A stretch of 64,000 nucleotides of DNA from an uncultured Propionibacteriaceae bacterium (GCA_938012815.1 CALLVV010000059.1:16746-80745); one strand, 5' to 3'. Counted from the first letter of the stretch, positions 8,726-17,648 are shown. The notes: a model not told the origin generated them from the sequence alone. Program-made: numbers and translations.

Positions 8726-9131
8726 TGCGCACCTCTGCCTTCGCGGCCCCCAGCACCGCGTCGCCGCCGCAGGTCGCGGTCAGATTGACGGTGGCCACCC
8801 CGTCGGCGATGGCGGCGACGGTCCCGGTGAACCGCACCAACGTGCCCTCATCGGTGTCGGGAACCACCACGGGGCGGGTGAACCTCACGTAGTAGCGCCC
8901 GATGCGGGCCGGGTCACCGATCCAGCGAGTGACCATGCCGAGACCGGCGCCCATCGTCCACATGCCGTGGGCCAGCACCCCGGGCAGGCCGATGGCGCGG
9001 GCGTGGCGGTCGGAGAAGTGGATCTCGTTGAAGTCCGTGGAGGCGCCGGCGTAGCGCACCACCACCGACCTGGTGACCCGGATCTCCAGGGCCGGGAGTT
9101 CCTGCCCCACCTGGATCTCGCGTTCAGTCAT
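8718..9131 (-). CDS. MaoC-like (R)-hydratase/dehydratase, HadB-type
   Basis: 137-residue hot-dog protein with the hydratase-2 motif AGASTDFNEIHFSD, which supplies the catalytic Asp and His. In mycobacteria the equivalent HadB pairs with HadA as the FAS-II 3-hydroxyacyl-ACP dehydratase. Here too it overlaps the upstream HadA-like gene by 8 bases, suggesting a heterodimer. The position between rpmG and murB is conserved across actinobacteria. The native acyl substrate in this organism is not evident. Confidence 0.9.
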   Translation of the reverse strand: MTEREIQVGQELPALEIRVTRSVVVRYAGASTDFNEIHFSDRHARAIGLPGVLAHGMWTMGAGLGMVTRWIGDPARIGRYYVRFTRPVVVPDTDEGTLVRFTGTVAAIADGVATVNLTATCGGDAVLGAAKAEVRID

Positions 9132-9552
9132 GGGGGGCCTCCTCGCGGGTGTGCATCAGGGTGGAGCGGGCGTCGCAGACCGCCTCGCCGTCGACGGTCA
9201 GCGCCACCAGGATCGTGACCATGTCCAGGTTGCCGCGGTTGCGGACCCGTTCGATGGTGAGGCGGGCCACCACGTCGTCACCCTCGTGCAGGAGACGGTG
9301 GAAGTCGAAGGTCTGGTCGGCGTGGACGGTGCGGTGCAGGGCCAGGTTCAGTTCCTCGTCGCCGAAGAGGGAGTCCCATGCCTGGGCCGCGATGACGGCT
9401 GCGAAGGTTGGCGGGGCGACGGGATGGTCGCCGAAGTAGGCGGGGTTCTCGTCCTGGACGGCGCGTGCGAACTCTGCGCTCTTTGCGCGGCTGACGCGGT
9501 AGGCGGGGGCCGGGGGATAGGTCCGGCCCGCGTGCTCGGCGGAAATCGGCAT
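9124..9552 (-). CDS. MaoC/FAS1-like dehydratase, HadA-type
   Basis: 142 residues. The N-terminal hot-dog region (FARAVQDENPAYFGDHPVAP) belongs to the FAS1-like dehydratase/UPF0336 group, the HadA-like partner lacking the full hydratase active site. It is co-transcribed with and overlaps the HadB-like gene. Usual gene order after rpmG in actinobacteria. Confidence 0.9.
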   Translation of the reverse strand: MPISAEHAGRTYPPAPAYRVSRAKSAEFARAVQDENPAYFGDHPVAPPTFAAVIAAQAWDSLFGDEELNLALHRTVHADQTFDFHRLLHEGDDVVARLTIERVRNRGNLDMVTILVALTVDGEAVCDARSTLMHTREEAPHD

Positions 9553-9576
9553 GGTGGAAGGCTACCGGGAAAACAG

Positions 9577-9607
9577 TGAGGGCCGCCCCTTGCGGGTGCG
9601 GCCCTCA
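9577..9607 (-). terminator. hairpin after rpmG
   Basis: TGAGGGCCGC (9577-9586) pairs perfectly with GCGGCCCTCA (9598-9607) around an 11-base loop, just downstream of the rpmG stop on the minus strand. Confidence 0.75.
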
Positions 9608-9622
9608 GCGGAAAGGTGCGGC

Positions 9623-9793
9623 TCAGCGGGTCTCGCGGTGCGCACGGTGGGTGCGGCAGCGCGGGCAGTACTTCTTGAGTTCGATCCGGTCGGGATCGTT
9701 GCGGCGGTTCTTCTTGGTGATGTAGTTGCGCTCCTTGCACTCGGTGCAGGCAAGCGTGATCTTCGGACGGACGTCCTGCCCCTTCTTGGCCAT
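9623..9793 (-). CDS. rpmG: 50S ribosomal protein L33, zinc-binding form
   Basis: 56 residues, [20 protein letters not shown], with two CxxC pairs (CTEC and CPRC) that form the zinc ribbon. It is the counterpart of the cysteine-free copy at 3856-4023, which presumably replaces it when zinc is scarce. Start set at MAKK with AGGGAAACTG-type leader; the longer in-frame start at 9877 enters tRNA-Met. Confidence 0.97.
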   Translation of the reverse strand: MAKKGQDVRPKITLACTECKERNYITKKNRRNDPDRIELKKYCPRCRTHRAHRETR

Positions 9794-9844
9794 GATCAGT
9801 TTCCCTCGGTGTAGTGGCGCGGATGCGCGCTGGCTTCGGTTGTG

Positions 9845-9920
9845 TGGTGACGAGGGCGGGACTTGAACCCGCGACACAGCGATTATGAGCCGCTTGCTCT
9901 ACCGACTGAGCTACCCCGTC
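9845..9920 (-). tRNA. tRNA-Met (CAT anticodon, elongator type)
   Basis: The acceptor stem GACGGGG/CCTCGTC is followed by an encoded CCA (9845-9847). The anticodon loop CTCATAA gives CAT. The A-U second pair and G1-C72 pairing mark an elongator rather than an initiator tRNA. Confidence 0.95.
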
Positions 9921-9956
9921 GAATGTTCTTGCCCAGGACCTCCCGAACAGGAACAG

Positions 9957-10029
9957 AGCCCCCATGCGGAATCGAACCGCAGACCTTCTCCTTACCATGG
10001 AGACGCTCTGCCTACTGAGCTATAGGGGC
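9957..10029 (-). tRNA. tRNA-Thr (GGT anticodon)
   Basis: Acceptor stem GCCCCTA/TGGGGGC, anticodon stem TCTCC/GGAGA with loop ATGGTAA giving GGT, T loop TTCGATT, discriminator T. CCA is not encoded. It is the first gene of the tRNA-Thr, tRNA-Met, rpmG unit. Confidence 0.95.
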
Positions 10030-10094
10030 CAGCCGTCGGCAAACTCTACACGGCCCTTCGCGAGAAGCACAAGTCGACGGCCGAGGCCCAATCC

Positions 10095-10346
10095 TCAGGA
10101 CGACACCCCCTGTCCGGCGCCGGTTCGTTCGGCCCACGAACCGCTCAGCAGCAGGGCCGCGAGGAGACCAAAGAGCACCACCGCGGGCCAGCCGATCAGG
10201 CCCACCAGGACTGGACCCACACTGCCCCCGGGCGCCACCAACATCGCAGGCAGGGAGGCGAAGGCGTTGAACGCGCCGTGGGTGATGGCGGCCGGCACGA
10301 CGCCGACCGCTCGTGCGGGAACGCCCTACCGCCCGCCGGCGGTCAT
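10095..10346 (-). pseudogene. CPBP-family membrane protein, internally deleted
   Basis: An ATG at 10346 overlaps the stop of the upstream gene (ATGA) and reads six codons (MTAGGR) to a TAG. The same frame then continues as VGVVPAAITHGAFNAFASLP and a C-terminal membrane helix, ending at 10095. The HGAFN piece matches the last conserved histidine motif of CPBP intramembrane proteases (Abi family). The first two-thirds of such a protein, with the EExxxR motif, is missing. I read this as a CPBP gene with a large internal deletion. Confidence 0.6.
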
Positions 10347-11008
10347 TGCTGTTCCTCGCCCGCAAGCGCCTGCCCCGAGGGCAGGAACCACAGGCCGACC
10401 ATGTCGCCGTCGCGGTTGTAGCTGACGCGGGCCACGAGGTCGGCGGCCTCCATGTGGAGGGGTTCCTCCACCACGACAACCCCACCCGACAGAGCCAGGG
10501 GGGTCGGGGTGCCGCGCCGCTCGAGCTCCCCACCCAGCGCGATCACCTGCGCCCAGGCGTCGGCCAGCCGTTCGGCGTCGAGCTGCCATCCGGCGCGCGG
10601 GCCGGCCAATTCTTCTGCTTTCCGCCATTCATGCTTCTCGATGGCATCGAGAAATACCTCCGCCTTCTCGACGGCAGCACGGAGGTCGGAATCGGTGGGT
10701 TTCTTCATGGGTTTTCCTGTTCTCGGGTCGGTCGGGTTTCCGAAGCGCTGAAAGGCCGCCTGGCGGCTGGTTCCCAGGGCATCGCCAATGGCCTGCCAGG
10801 TGATCCTCCTCCCCCGGGCCGCGGCGACAAGCCGGGCCAGGATCTCGTCGGTCAGGGATTGGAGCGAGCGCACAGCAGCCAAGGAGTGGGTCATGTCACC
10901 CCCGGGGGCGTCCGGATCGTCGGTGGCGGCGAGCTCCGCCACCACCAGGGAGCTGATCTTCCGAAGACGCCTCATGAGCTCTTCGGCGGTCACATCGTCA
11001 GTCGACAT
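10343..11008 (-). CDS. HTH and DUF3887 domain protein
   Basis: 221 residues. The N-terminal half is helical with a helix-turn-helix-like segment (ITWQAIGDALGTSRQAAFQR). The C-terminal half resembles DUF3887 (DMVGLWFLPSGQ), a small cystatin/NTF2-like fold often found beside hydrolases or CPBP proteins. It was apparently coupled by an ATGA overlap to the CPBP gene that is now broken. A regulator or accessory protein for that membrane partner is possible but not shown. AT-rich bases precede the start at 11008. Confidence 0.7.
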   Translation of the reverse strand: MSTDDVTAEELMRRLRKISSLVVAELAATDDPDAPGGDMTHSLAAVRSLQSLTDEILARLVAAARGRRITWQAIGDALGTSRQAAFQRFGNPTDPRTGKPMKKPTDSDLRAAVEKAEVFLDAIEKHEWRKAEELAGPRAGWQLDAERLADAWAQVIALGGELERRGTPTPLALSGGVVVVEEPLHMEAADLVARVSYNRDGDMVGLWFLPSGQALAGEEQQ

Positions 11009-11422
11009 GCGTAAAGATTAGGTTTACGCCACCGCCCCCGTCAAGGCCTGCTTGACAGAAATGGAAGGGGATTGAACGGACCGCCGGGCCTTCCGGATCA
11101 CGGACCCCGGTTCACGACCGGCACATCAGGCCGCGCAATCGGTTGTCCTTCTTCTGGTTCACGCTGGTTGACCAACCTGGTCAGCTGTTTGAGCAGCGTG
11201 CAACACAACGCCCTTTCGTCCCTACCCACATTGCCCAACGCCAGTCCTCCCGCCATCCGCTGGCCTTCTCGCCACCGCCAGCCCAACTGTCAAACGCCAG
11301 CGTTACAGCGCGAGCAGACGACGAGTGGGCAAGCGAAACCGCCCGGTCCCAGCCCTTCGGATCCTCGCCGGCGGCTCGTCGAGGAAGGCGGCAATCGATG
11401 CCCGCGCGGGTAGATTGACCCC
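11009..11422. other. intergenic region, no gene recognised
   Basis: This 414-bp gap separates divergent genes. Short open frames exist on both strands but show no recognisable motif and weak codon bias. I see no tRNA, strong hairpin or repeat. It must contain the two divergent promoters. Confidence 0.5.
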
Positions 11423-12118
11423 ATGACCTCCGTACCACTAGCCGACGAGATCCGCGGCGCGCTCGCCGCCGCTGGTGATCCCGGGAAAGCCGTCCAGGAG
11501 CAGGCCTACATGAAGTCGGCGCTGCCCTTCCACGGGGTGCGGCTGCCGGAGGTGCGGCGCATCACCAAGAGACTGCTGAAGGAACACCCCCTGACCGGCC
11601 GCGACCAGTGGGAGCGGGCCATCCGGGAACTGTGGGATGAGGTCACGCACCGGGAACACTGGTACGCGGCGCTGGAGATCGCGGGCCACCGCGACGCCCA
11701 CGACTGGCAGGACCTCGGCGCCTTGGAGCTGTACCGCTACCTCGCCACGACCGGGGCGTGGTGGGATGTCGTCGACGGGATCGCCTCTCCCCTGGTGGAG
11801 AACGTGGTCGCGACCGCCCCCGATGCGCGGGCCGTGGTGTGGGACTGGGCCACGGGAGACGACCTGTGGTTGCGCCGGGTCTCCATCATCTGCCAGCTGC
11901 AGCGCAAGACCTCCACCGACCTGGAGCTGCTCGGCCACGCCATCGACTCCAACCTGGAGGGGTCGCGGCACGGCTCCGAGTTCTTCATTCGCAAGGCCAT
12001 CGGCTGGGCGCTGCGGCAATACGCCCGCGTCGACCCGGACTGGGTGAAGGCCTTCGTGGAGACGCGCGGATCGCGGCTTAGCGGGCTGAGCCGCCGGGAG
12101 GCCCTCAAACACCTGTGA
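11423..12118 (+). CDS. AlkD-like DNA alkylation repair protein
   Basis: 231 residues of HEAT-like alpha-helical repeats. The opening (MKSALPFHGVRLPEVRRITK) and the later WWDVVDGIASPLVENVV and SEFFIRKAIGWALRQYARVDP are characteristic of the AlkD/DNA-alkylation-repair family. AlkD excises positively charged alkylated bases such as N7-methylguanine without base flipping. The WWD motif supplies a catalytic Asp in the family. It is a single gene with its own terminator hairpin immediately after the stop. Confidence 0.93.
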   Translation: MTSVPLADEIRGALAAAGDPGKAVQEQAYMKSALPFHGVRLPEVRRITKRLLKEHPLTGRDQWERAIRELWDEVTHREHWYAALEIAGHRDAHDWQDLGALELYRYLATTGAWWDVVDGIASPLVENVVATAPDARAVVWDWATGDDLWLRRVSIICQLQRKTSTDLELLGHAIDSNLEGSRHGSEFFIRKAIGWALRQYARVDPDWVKAFVETRGSRLSGLSRREALKHL

Positions 12119-12139
12119 TCCCACCTCCCCGGGTGGGAT
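12118..12139 (+). terminator. hairpin after alkD-like gene
   Basis: ATCCCACC (12118-12125) pairs with GGTGGGAT (12132-12139) around a 6-base loop, starting on the last base of the stop codon. No T tract follows. Confidence 0.6.
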
Positions 12140-12274
12140 GACGACGGATTAGGCCGGTTCTTCGCAACCCGTGTGCAGAGCCCCGGCCCAGTTCCCATGG
12201 CTTTTCCCGGTTGCGCCGACCAACGCCGGAGAAACCGGCCGATCCGCGCAAGGCGGCACGAGGAAGAAGGAACC

Positions 12275-12630
12275 ATGGCAGTCATCACCGTGCTTGTCTC
12301 GGGAATCATGGCCACCCCTGACCGGCACCCACCCCGAGGGAGTTCATCACACCCTTCCAGAGACGGGCATCCACCCGAATCCAGGCCTGACGGTGCCCGA
12401 GGGGGTGACCGCCCACCAGCTGGAGGAAGCCCCGCGGACTTTCGGGGGGTCGAGCTGGTGGTGAGCGGGGTCAACTCGTTCACGGTTGCCTGGGTTGACA
12501 ACCAGTTCGCCTCCCTGCTGCGCCCCGGGAGGCACGTGATAGCCCTCGCCAAGGGAAGCGACAACATTCTCGCCATCCTGCCCCGGGCATTCGCCCCGCC
12601 TCCCCGAGGAGCTGCGCTCCAGGGCGAGCA
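12275..12630 (+). pseudogene. unrecognised gene with two frameshifts
   Basis: ATG 12275 reads MAVITVLVSGIMATP. Coding-like sequence then switches frame near 12317 to LTGTHPEGVHHTLPETGIHP, and switches back at a run of six Gs (about 12451-12456) to VELVVSGVNSFTVAWVDNQF, ending as an open tail towards the next gene. Each piece has good G/C third positions. A seven-G tract would restore the second join. I do not recognise the family. It may be a decayed gene or two sequencing slips. Confidence 0.35.
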
Positions 12631-12664
12631 TCTCCGCGATCGCGGGGACGTAGAATCCTTGTGC

Positions 12665-13339
12665 ATGACTACGCAGCAGGTCCCACCCCCCGGACGGGAT
12701 CCGGTTTCCGGTGATCCGCTGCCCACCCCCCGGCCCAAGGGCAAGAGTTCGGGATTCGCCTCCTGTGTGGGCCTGACCCTCGTCGCGGGAGTGATCATCG
12801 CCGGGCTCATCAGCCTGTTCGGCGGCTGGGACACGATCCTGGCCGAACGCGACAAGACACTCCCGGTCGTGGCCGCCGGAGAAAAGGTGCGCGCCGACCC
12901 CTTCGACGTGAAATTCTTGAAGGCGTTCCAGGCCGTGGAGGCCAAACCGACCTTCCGACCCACACCTGGAAAGCGCTGGCTGCTCATCACCATGGAAGTG
13001 ACGAACACCACAGGGCAGTACGTCTACTCGACTCTCCTGATCAAGTCGCTGTCCCTTCAGGCCGACGGTCTCACCTCTGAATTCGGTTTGGACACCATCG
13101 ACCCGTCGCTGTACCGGCTGCCGGACGGCCTTTCCCCGGTTTCCTTCCAGCCTGATCTCACCCAGAAAGTCGTAGCGGCCTGGCAGCAGAACGAATCCAA
13201 GCCCTTGCCGAAGGAACTCACCGTGACATTGTCCGAGAACTCCTACCGCGAAAGCTCATTGACCGGGGAGAAGGGCTGGTTCGATCCGGAGGAGAAAATC
13301 TCCGCTGCCCTCACCGTGGAGGAGCTGAAACAGCAATGA
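12665..13339 (+). CDS. single-pass membrane protein with extracytoplasmic domain (unknown)
   Basis: 224 residues. A Pro-rich cytoplasmic start (MTTQQVPPPGRDP) leads to one helix (VGLTLVAGVIIAGLISLFGG) near residues 37-56. The remainder looks like a DUF4352-type beta-sandwich: LLITMEVTNTTGQYVY resembles the central strand. Family members sense or scaffold at the cell surface, but no function is assigned. It overlaps the next gene (stop 13337-13339, start 13336), the first of three apparently coupled genes. Confidence 0.7.
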   Translation: MTTQQVPPPGRDPVSGDPLPTPRPKGKSSGFASCVGLTLVAGVIIAGLISLFGGWDTILAERDKTLPVVAAGEKVRADPFDVKFLKAFQAVEAKPTFRPTPGKRWLLITMEVTNTTGQYVYSTLLIKSLSLQADGLTSEFGLDTIDPSLYRLPDGLSPVSFQPDLTQKVVAAWQQNESKPLPKELTVTLSENSYRESSLTGEKGWFDPEEKISAALTVEELKQQ

Positions 13340-14007
13340 CGCTTCCCACACGCAGCCAGCCCGCACCGCCGGGCCACGAAATCCCGCCCGGGGCGTTCAC
13401 GGGGCCGGGCCCGGAGAGGGTTTCCCGGCGGCGGTTTCCCCGATGGTTCACGGTGCTGTCACTGACGGCGGCGCTGCTGCTCGGTTCGTGGCTCACCACC
13501 CAGCTACCGGACCGCGATACCGTAGCCGCCGCCCCCTTCCTCCGCCCCGGGAAGGTGGGACAAGACGTGGAACTCAGGACCGGCACGGTCAAAATCACCA
13601 ACGTGCGTTCCGCCGCCGAGGTGAAGCTGGGATCCGTCGCCACCACCTCCGGGATCTGGCTCGTCGTGACTCTGGACTTCACACCGAAGGGGGAACAACA
13701 ACTCCTGAGAAAACTTGAACTGAAGGATGGCAGGGACCGCGCCTTCAACCATGCGAGCAATCTCTCCACCCCCTGCGGACCAGCTCAGCCGGGGCTGATC
13801 CTGGGGTGCGAATTTGCCCTGGAGGTGCCGAAGGACGCCCTGCCGAACGCGAAGCTCCACCTGTCCACGAACCCGCCGGGATCCGAAGATCCGAGCAACG
13901 ATGTGGCGGTGATCGATCTGGAGGTCGACGAGGCCAGGGCGGAACAACTGGGGGCGGCGACACAACGCATAACCATCACAGCCCCGCACACCAAGGGGAA
14001 GGCATGA
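13336..14007 (+). CDS. single-pass membrane protein (unknown)
   Basis: 223 residues: a Pro-rich N-terminus, a helix (FTVLSLTAALLLGSWLTTQL) around residues 36-55, then an extracytoplasmic beta-rich domain (VKITNVRSAAEVKLGSV, LVVTLDFTPKGEQQLL) similar in style to its upstream neighbour. Two cysteines in CGPAQPGLILGC could pair. Overlapping starts and stops on both sides (ATGA) argue for a coupled three-gene operon making a surface complex. Function unknown. Confidence 0.7.
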   Translation: MTLPTRSQPAPPGHEIPPGAFTGPGPERVSRRRFPRWFTVLSLTAALLLGSWLTTQLPDRDTVAAAPFLRPGKVGQDVELRTGTVKITNVRSAAEVKLGSVATTSGIWLVVTLDFTPKGEQQLLRKLELKDGRDRAFNHASNLSTPCGPAQPGLILGCEFALEVPKDALPNAKLHLSTNPPGSEDPSNDVAVIDLEVDEARAEQLGAATQRITITAPHTKGKA

Positions 14008-14618
14008 GGTCACCTTGGTGGAGGCGCAACATAGGTTGGGTGATCGCGCTGATCCCCCTCCTGATCTGTGCGACCCTCGCATGCTCACAACGCATGCTCA
14101 ACCAGTACCTGCCCCGGAACCCCCTGAATCGTATCGAGACGCAGCCCAGGCACGGGATATTGCAACAGCAATACACGGAAGCAGGCACCACCTTCAGCCT
14201 GAAGGTGGCCGTGCATGTGAAGGATGTGCAGGCCGTCGACCGACACGAGAACATCCGCGCCGACGCCGGAGCGCAACTCTGGAGGGTTGATCTGGAATTC
14301 GAAGCGGAACCAGACCAGGTTCTGATCGCCTGCATAGCGGAACTGGAGGCGGACGGAGTGCGTTACGGAGGGGACGGCGGCAAGACTAGAGCCAGCGAAA
14401 ATGGGGGTTCCTTCTCCTCGGGGGGGCTCCAGACCTGCACCCCACCCGATGCCCCTGGCCCCTCGTTCGACTTCGATGGCACCACGCTCATCGAGACCAC
14501 CCCTACCCGGCCGAGAACCTGGCCCATCAGCCTGACCTTCGCCCTACCCACGGGCGTCGCCCCGCAGGCGCTGTGTCTGTCCTGGCACGCCCCGGACTAT
14601 CTGTACATCCCGTTATAG
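14004..14618 (+). CDS. membrane-anchored protein (unknown), third of an operon
   Basis: 204 residues from the ATG overlapping the previous stop. One N-terminal helix (IGWVIALIPLLICATLACS) is followed by an extracytoplasmic domain with four further cysteines. The LACS sequence could be read as a lipobox, but the preceding charge and length fit a signal anchor equally. The 3' end overlaps the convergent gene by 6 bases. No recognised family. Confidence 0.65.
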   Translation: MRSPWWRRNIGWVIALIPLLICATLACSQRMLNQYLPRNPLNRIETQPRHGILQQQYTEAGTTFSLKVAVHVKDVQAVDRHENIRADAGAQLWRVDLEFEAEPDQVLIACIAELEADGVRYGGDGGKTRASENGGSFSSGGLQTCTPPDAPGPSFDFDGTTLIETTPTRPRTWPISLTFALPTGVAPQALCLSWHAPDYLYIPL

Positions 14619-15875
14619 GGCCCGGCGGGGAAGGGCATTGTGGCCCCCCAGGGGATCCGACCGAGGTGCTGAGATTCGCCTGCCCCCGACCACCAAGTTC
14701 ACGGAAGCCGCGAGCAGGGCCATGGCCAGCACGGAATAGACGAGCTGTGAGGCCGAGTCCAAGTAGGGCCGCAGAGCCATGTGGAGCCCGTAGGGGCGCG
14801 GGCCAACCGCTTCCCGGAGCAACCACGCGACCCCGACCTGTACCTGGTCGACCGCCACGAAGGAAAGACAGAACATCACGATGGGGGCGGGCCCCGCGAT
14901 GAGTACCCGCGACAGGGCTCCCCAGAGGGCTCGCAGGGGAACCAGAATGGGTTCTCCGGTTTCCTCCAACGCCCTGCGCCAGAATCCCGGGACCCGTTCA
15001 ATGCGCCCCTTCAGGCGGCGTGAAGCGGGCGAGCGGCCGGTGCCCGTCACGAGATCCGTCTGATAGCTGGATGCCCCGATTGCGAGCCATGCCAACGGCA
15101 GCACGACCAGGGGACCGAGACCCGCGCAGGTTTTCACCAGCCAGTCCCAGCCGGGCAGAAGAAAATCCCGGACCGGTCCCAGCCACGACATGAATCCCTC
15201 CAGCTGAGCGATGGCGTCATCGACGACGGCCCGGTCCCGGAGCCACTGCCCGATCTCCTTGACCTGCCACATGAAAACGTTGGTCAAAGTGACCATCCAG
15301 AACGCCTCGAGGTAGATGGCGATCAGAGCGATCACGACGGAGCGGCGGAAGGCCTCCGTCAGGGCGATGGTTTTGCGGATCAGGATCGCCCCTATGACCA
15401 TGGCCACCAGGTACCAGCCCTCCCCGTAGCTGTACCTCGCCGAGTTGAGGTGCAGAAGATTTCCGCTCTCATCGTAGGTGATGTCGTGAACGTAGAGACG
15501 CGAATCCTGGGCCACCAGGCCCTGGGCGGCATAGGCCGCCAGGAAGGGCAGCAGGACCTCCGTGGAAACCAGCAGGTGGTGGCGCCACCGTTCCCGGAAG
15601 GTGTTGCCCCGGTAGGTGTGGCTGAAGGCCGGCAGGGTTTCCGAGGCCACCCGCAGCATGAGGATCAGCGTGATGAGGGTGCTGAGCGGCGCCAGGGGAA
15701 GGATCAGCGAACCAAAGGTCCCGTTGATCGCCGAAGCCCACACCGCCAGCCACAAAAACCCCATGCGCCCGATGATCCCGATCAGGCACAGGCCGACGAG
15801 CTGCGGCCAGTGGTCGCGCAGCACCCGGCCAGTGTCGGCCAGGAGGCGTCCCCAGGAGGCGAACCAATCGTTCAC
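14613..15875 (-). CDS. multi-pass membrane protein (unknown)
   Basis: 420 residues with about seven or eight hydrophobic segments (for example LVGLCLIGIIGRMGFLWLAV, WYLVAMVIGAILI, VVIALIAIYLEAFWMVTL, LGPLVVLPLAWLAIGAS). It has no catalytic motif that I recognise. It is convergent with the three membrane-anchored genes and overlaps them, and its own start overlaps the stop of the 5'-nucleotidase gene by 4 bases, so it is translationally coupled to it. Confidence 0.7.
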   Translation of the reverse strand: MNDWFASWGRLLADTGRVLRDHWPQLVGLCLIGIIGRMGFLWLAVWASAINGTFGSLILPLAPLSTLITLILMLRVASETLPAFSHTYRGNTFRERWRHHLLVSTEVLLPFLAAYAAQGLVAQDSRLYVHDITYDESGNLLHLNSARYSYGEGWYLVAMVIGAILIRKTIALTEAFRRSVVIALIAIYLEAFWMVTLTNVFMWQVKEIGQWLRDRAVVDDAIAQLEGFMSWLGPVRDFLLPGWDWLVKTCAGLGPLVVLPLAWLAIGASSYQTDLVTGTGRSPASRRLKGRIERVPGFWRRALEETGEPILVPLRALWGALSRVLIAGPAPIVMFCLSFVAVDQVQVGVAWLLREAVGPRPYGLHMALRPYLDSASQLVYSVLAMALLAASVNLVVGGRRISAPRSDPLGGHNALPRRAL

Positions 15876-17551
15876 TGGCTCACGCTATCGAGCGGCTCGT
15901 CGAAAACGAGACGCCAGTTCTCCTCCTCGGGGACGTCGATGCCGCGAGTCAGGGCCCAGTCGATCAGGAGCTGGCGGATGTCGAGCATGCCGTTGTACAG
16001 GACAGGAGCGTTCGCCACCTGCCGGTAGTCGCCAGCCCCGCTGAGCCTGTAGTGGTTCAGGGCGACGGCGAAACGGTCGGCGTCGGCCACAGGACGGCCG
16101 TCCGGATGACGCAGCCCCCTGATGCGCCGCCCGACCGGTTCGTTCAGGTTGATCTCGTAGCCGATGCCCCACGCGATGTCGTACTGGTAGTCCCAGATCG
16201 TCTGACCGTCACGTTCCACGCTGGTCATGGTGACGGGGTCGAAACTCTGACCGCGCGGCAGGTCTGCGTAGTAGCGGGCGGCGTGTTCCAGGTGGGAGCG
16301 AAGCTCGGCCCCGGTGAGCAGTACCGCCGCCAGGGTGTTGTCGAAGACGTAGACGGCCGCCAGGTCACGGATGCTGACCGGCCCCTCCGGGATGACAGCA
16401 GTGCGTGACGTGGGGGCGGTGAGGCTGACCACGGGAAGATCCTCGTGCTCCCCACCGGCCAGCGCCTCGGCGACGGTGGCGGCCTGGACGCGCTGGATGA
16501 AGTCGATGACCCCAGTCGCGTGCCACCGGGAATCGGCGGCGCTGAGTTCTCGTGGGGAAACCGCGACCTGCCGGTTCACGTGGGCGCGGGTTGCCGCGTG
16601 GGCCTCGGCGACGGCGTCGAGCACCCGAGGGTCGGGCATCTCCCCTCGGGCCTGGTGGGAGGTGGAGCCCAGCACCTCGATGCGCCAGGAGTCGCCGTCG
16701 TGTTCGGCCTCGATGATGGTCTCCGTGAGCCCTGCGGCGTGGGCCCTCGGCTGGGTGAGCAGGACCGGACGGCCCGTGGCCTCGCAGGTCACCCACTGTT
16801 CCGGTTCGTCGCGGTGCGTGTGCCCGATCACCATGACGTCGATACCCGGCACCTGCTCCGCGATCTCCCGGGCCGGATTCTCCGCGGGCGCGTCGGCGTT
16901 CGTGGCGTAGGTGGTCTGCCCGATCCCCGCGTGGCACAGGACGACGACCACGTCGGACAGAAAATTCTCACGCAGCCTCGGCACCCAGCAGGATGCGGCG
17001 GCGACCATGTCGGTGACATCCACCTTCCCGGCGAGCTGCTGGCGGTCCCAGATCATCGCGCCCGGCGTGGTCAGGCCGAGCACCCCGATCCGGATTTCCC
17101 GCCCGTCCAAGCGACGGATCACGGGCGCGAAGGCCGGGAACACCGGGAGCCTCGATCCGGGGTCTATGACGTTGGCCCCGAGCAGCGGCGGGTCGAGCCG
17201 TCGCTCGAAGGAGTAGAGGAAATCGAGGCCGTAGTTGAATTCGTGGTTTCCGATGTTGACCGCGTCGTAGCCCATGACGTTGAAGGCCGCCGCCAGCGGG
17301 TGTGTCAAATTCCCGGTCCCGGGTTCGCGCCGGGCGAAGAAGGTGCACAGAGGGTTTCCCTGAATGGTGTCGCCGTTGTCCACCAGTGCCACTGTCTCCG
17401 CCCCGCGTTCGGCCCTGATGCGTTCCACGACGGTGGACAACTGGGCCAGCCCGGCCTCTGCCTCACCGGTCCAAGGCTGGTCGCGATAGTAGTCCCAGTT
17501 CAGGACGGTGCCGTGAACGTCCGTAGTGGCCAGCAATGTGAGTCGCGACAT
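15872..17551 (-). CDS. 5'-nucleotidase / metallophosphatase family protein
   Basis: 559 residues of the UshA/CpdB type. The metal-binding motifs are all visible: TTDVHG near residue 10, DNGDTIQGNP, GNHEFNYG, and VIGHTHRDE; the C-terminal substrate domain has the usual LNHYRLSGAGDY. Such enzymes hydrolyse 5'-nucleotides, UDP-sugars or 2',3'-cyclic nucleotides. Unlike most family members it has no signal peptide or cell-wall anchor, so it is probably cytoplasmic, resembling YunD-type proteins. Coupled to the downstream membrane protein gene. Confidence 0.9.
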   Translation of the reverse strand: MSRLTLLATTDVHGTVLNWDYYRDQPWTGEAEAGLAQLSTVVERIRAERGAETVALVDNGDTIQGNPLCTFFARREPGTGNLTHPLAAAFNVMGYDAVNIGNHEFNYGLDFLYSFERRLDPPLLGANVIDPGSRLPVFPAFAPVIRRLDGREIRIGVLGLTTPGAMIWDRQQLAGKVDVTDMVAAASCWVPRLRENFLSDVVVVLCHAGIGQTTYATNADAPAENPAREIAEQVPGIDVMVIGHTHRDEPEQWVTCEATGRPVLLTQPRAHAAGLTETIIEAEHDGDSWRIEVLGSTSHQARGEMPDPRVLDAVAEAHAATRAHVNRQVAVSPRELSAADSRWHATGVIDFIQRVQAATVAEALAGGEHEDLPVVSLTAPTSRTAVIPEGPVSIRDLAAVYVFDNTLAAVLLTGAELRSHLEHAARYYADLPRGQSFDPVTMTSVERDGQTIWDYQYDIAWGIGYEINLNEPVGRRIRGLRHPDGRPVADADRFAVALNHYRLSGAGDYRQVANAPVLYNGMLDIRQLLIDWALTRGIDVPEEENWRLVFDEPLDSVSQ

Positions 17552-17648
17552 CTGGGCTCCTCCAATCGGGGTCGCAGCGAGCCTATCGCCTTGGGCTGAC
17601 GAAGTCTCCGGGGTTGTGTGACGGCTTTCGCACGGTCAGAGTTGAGGC

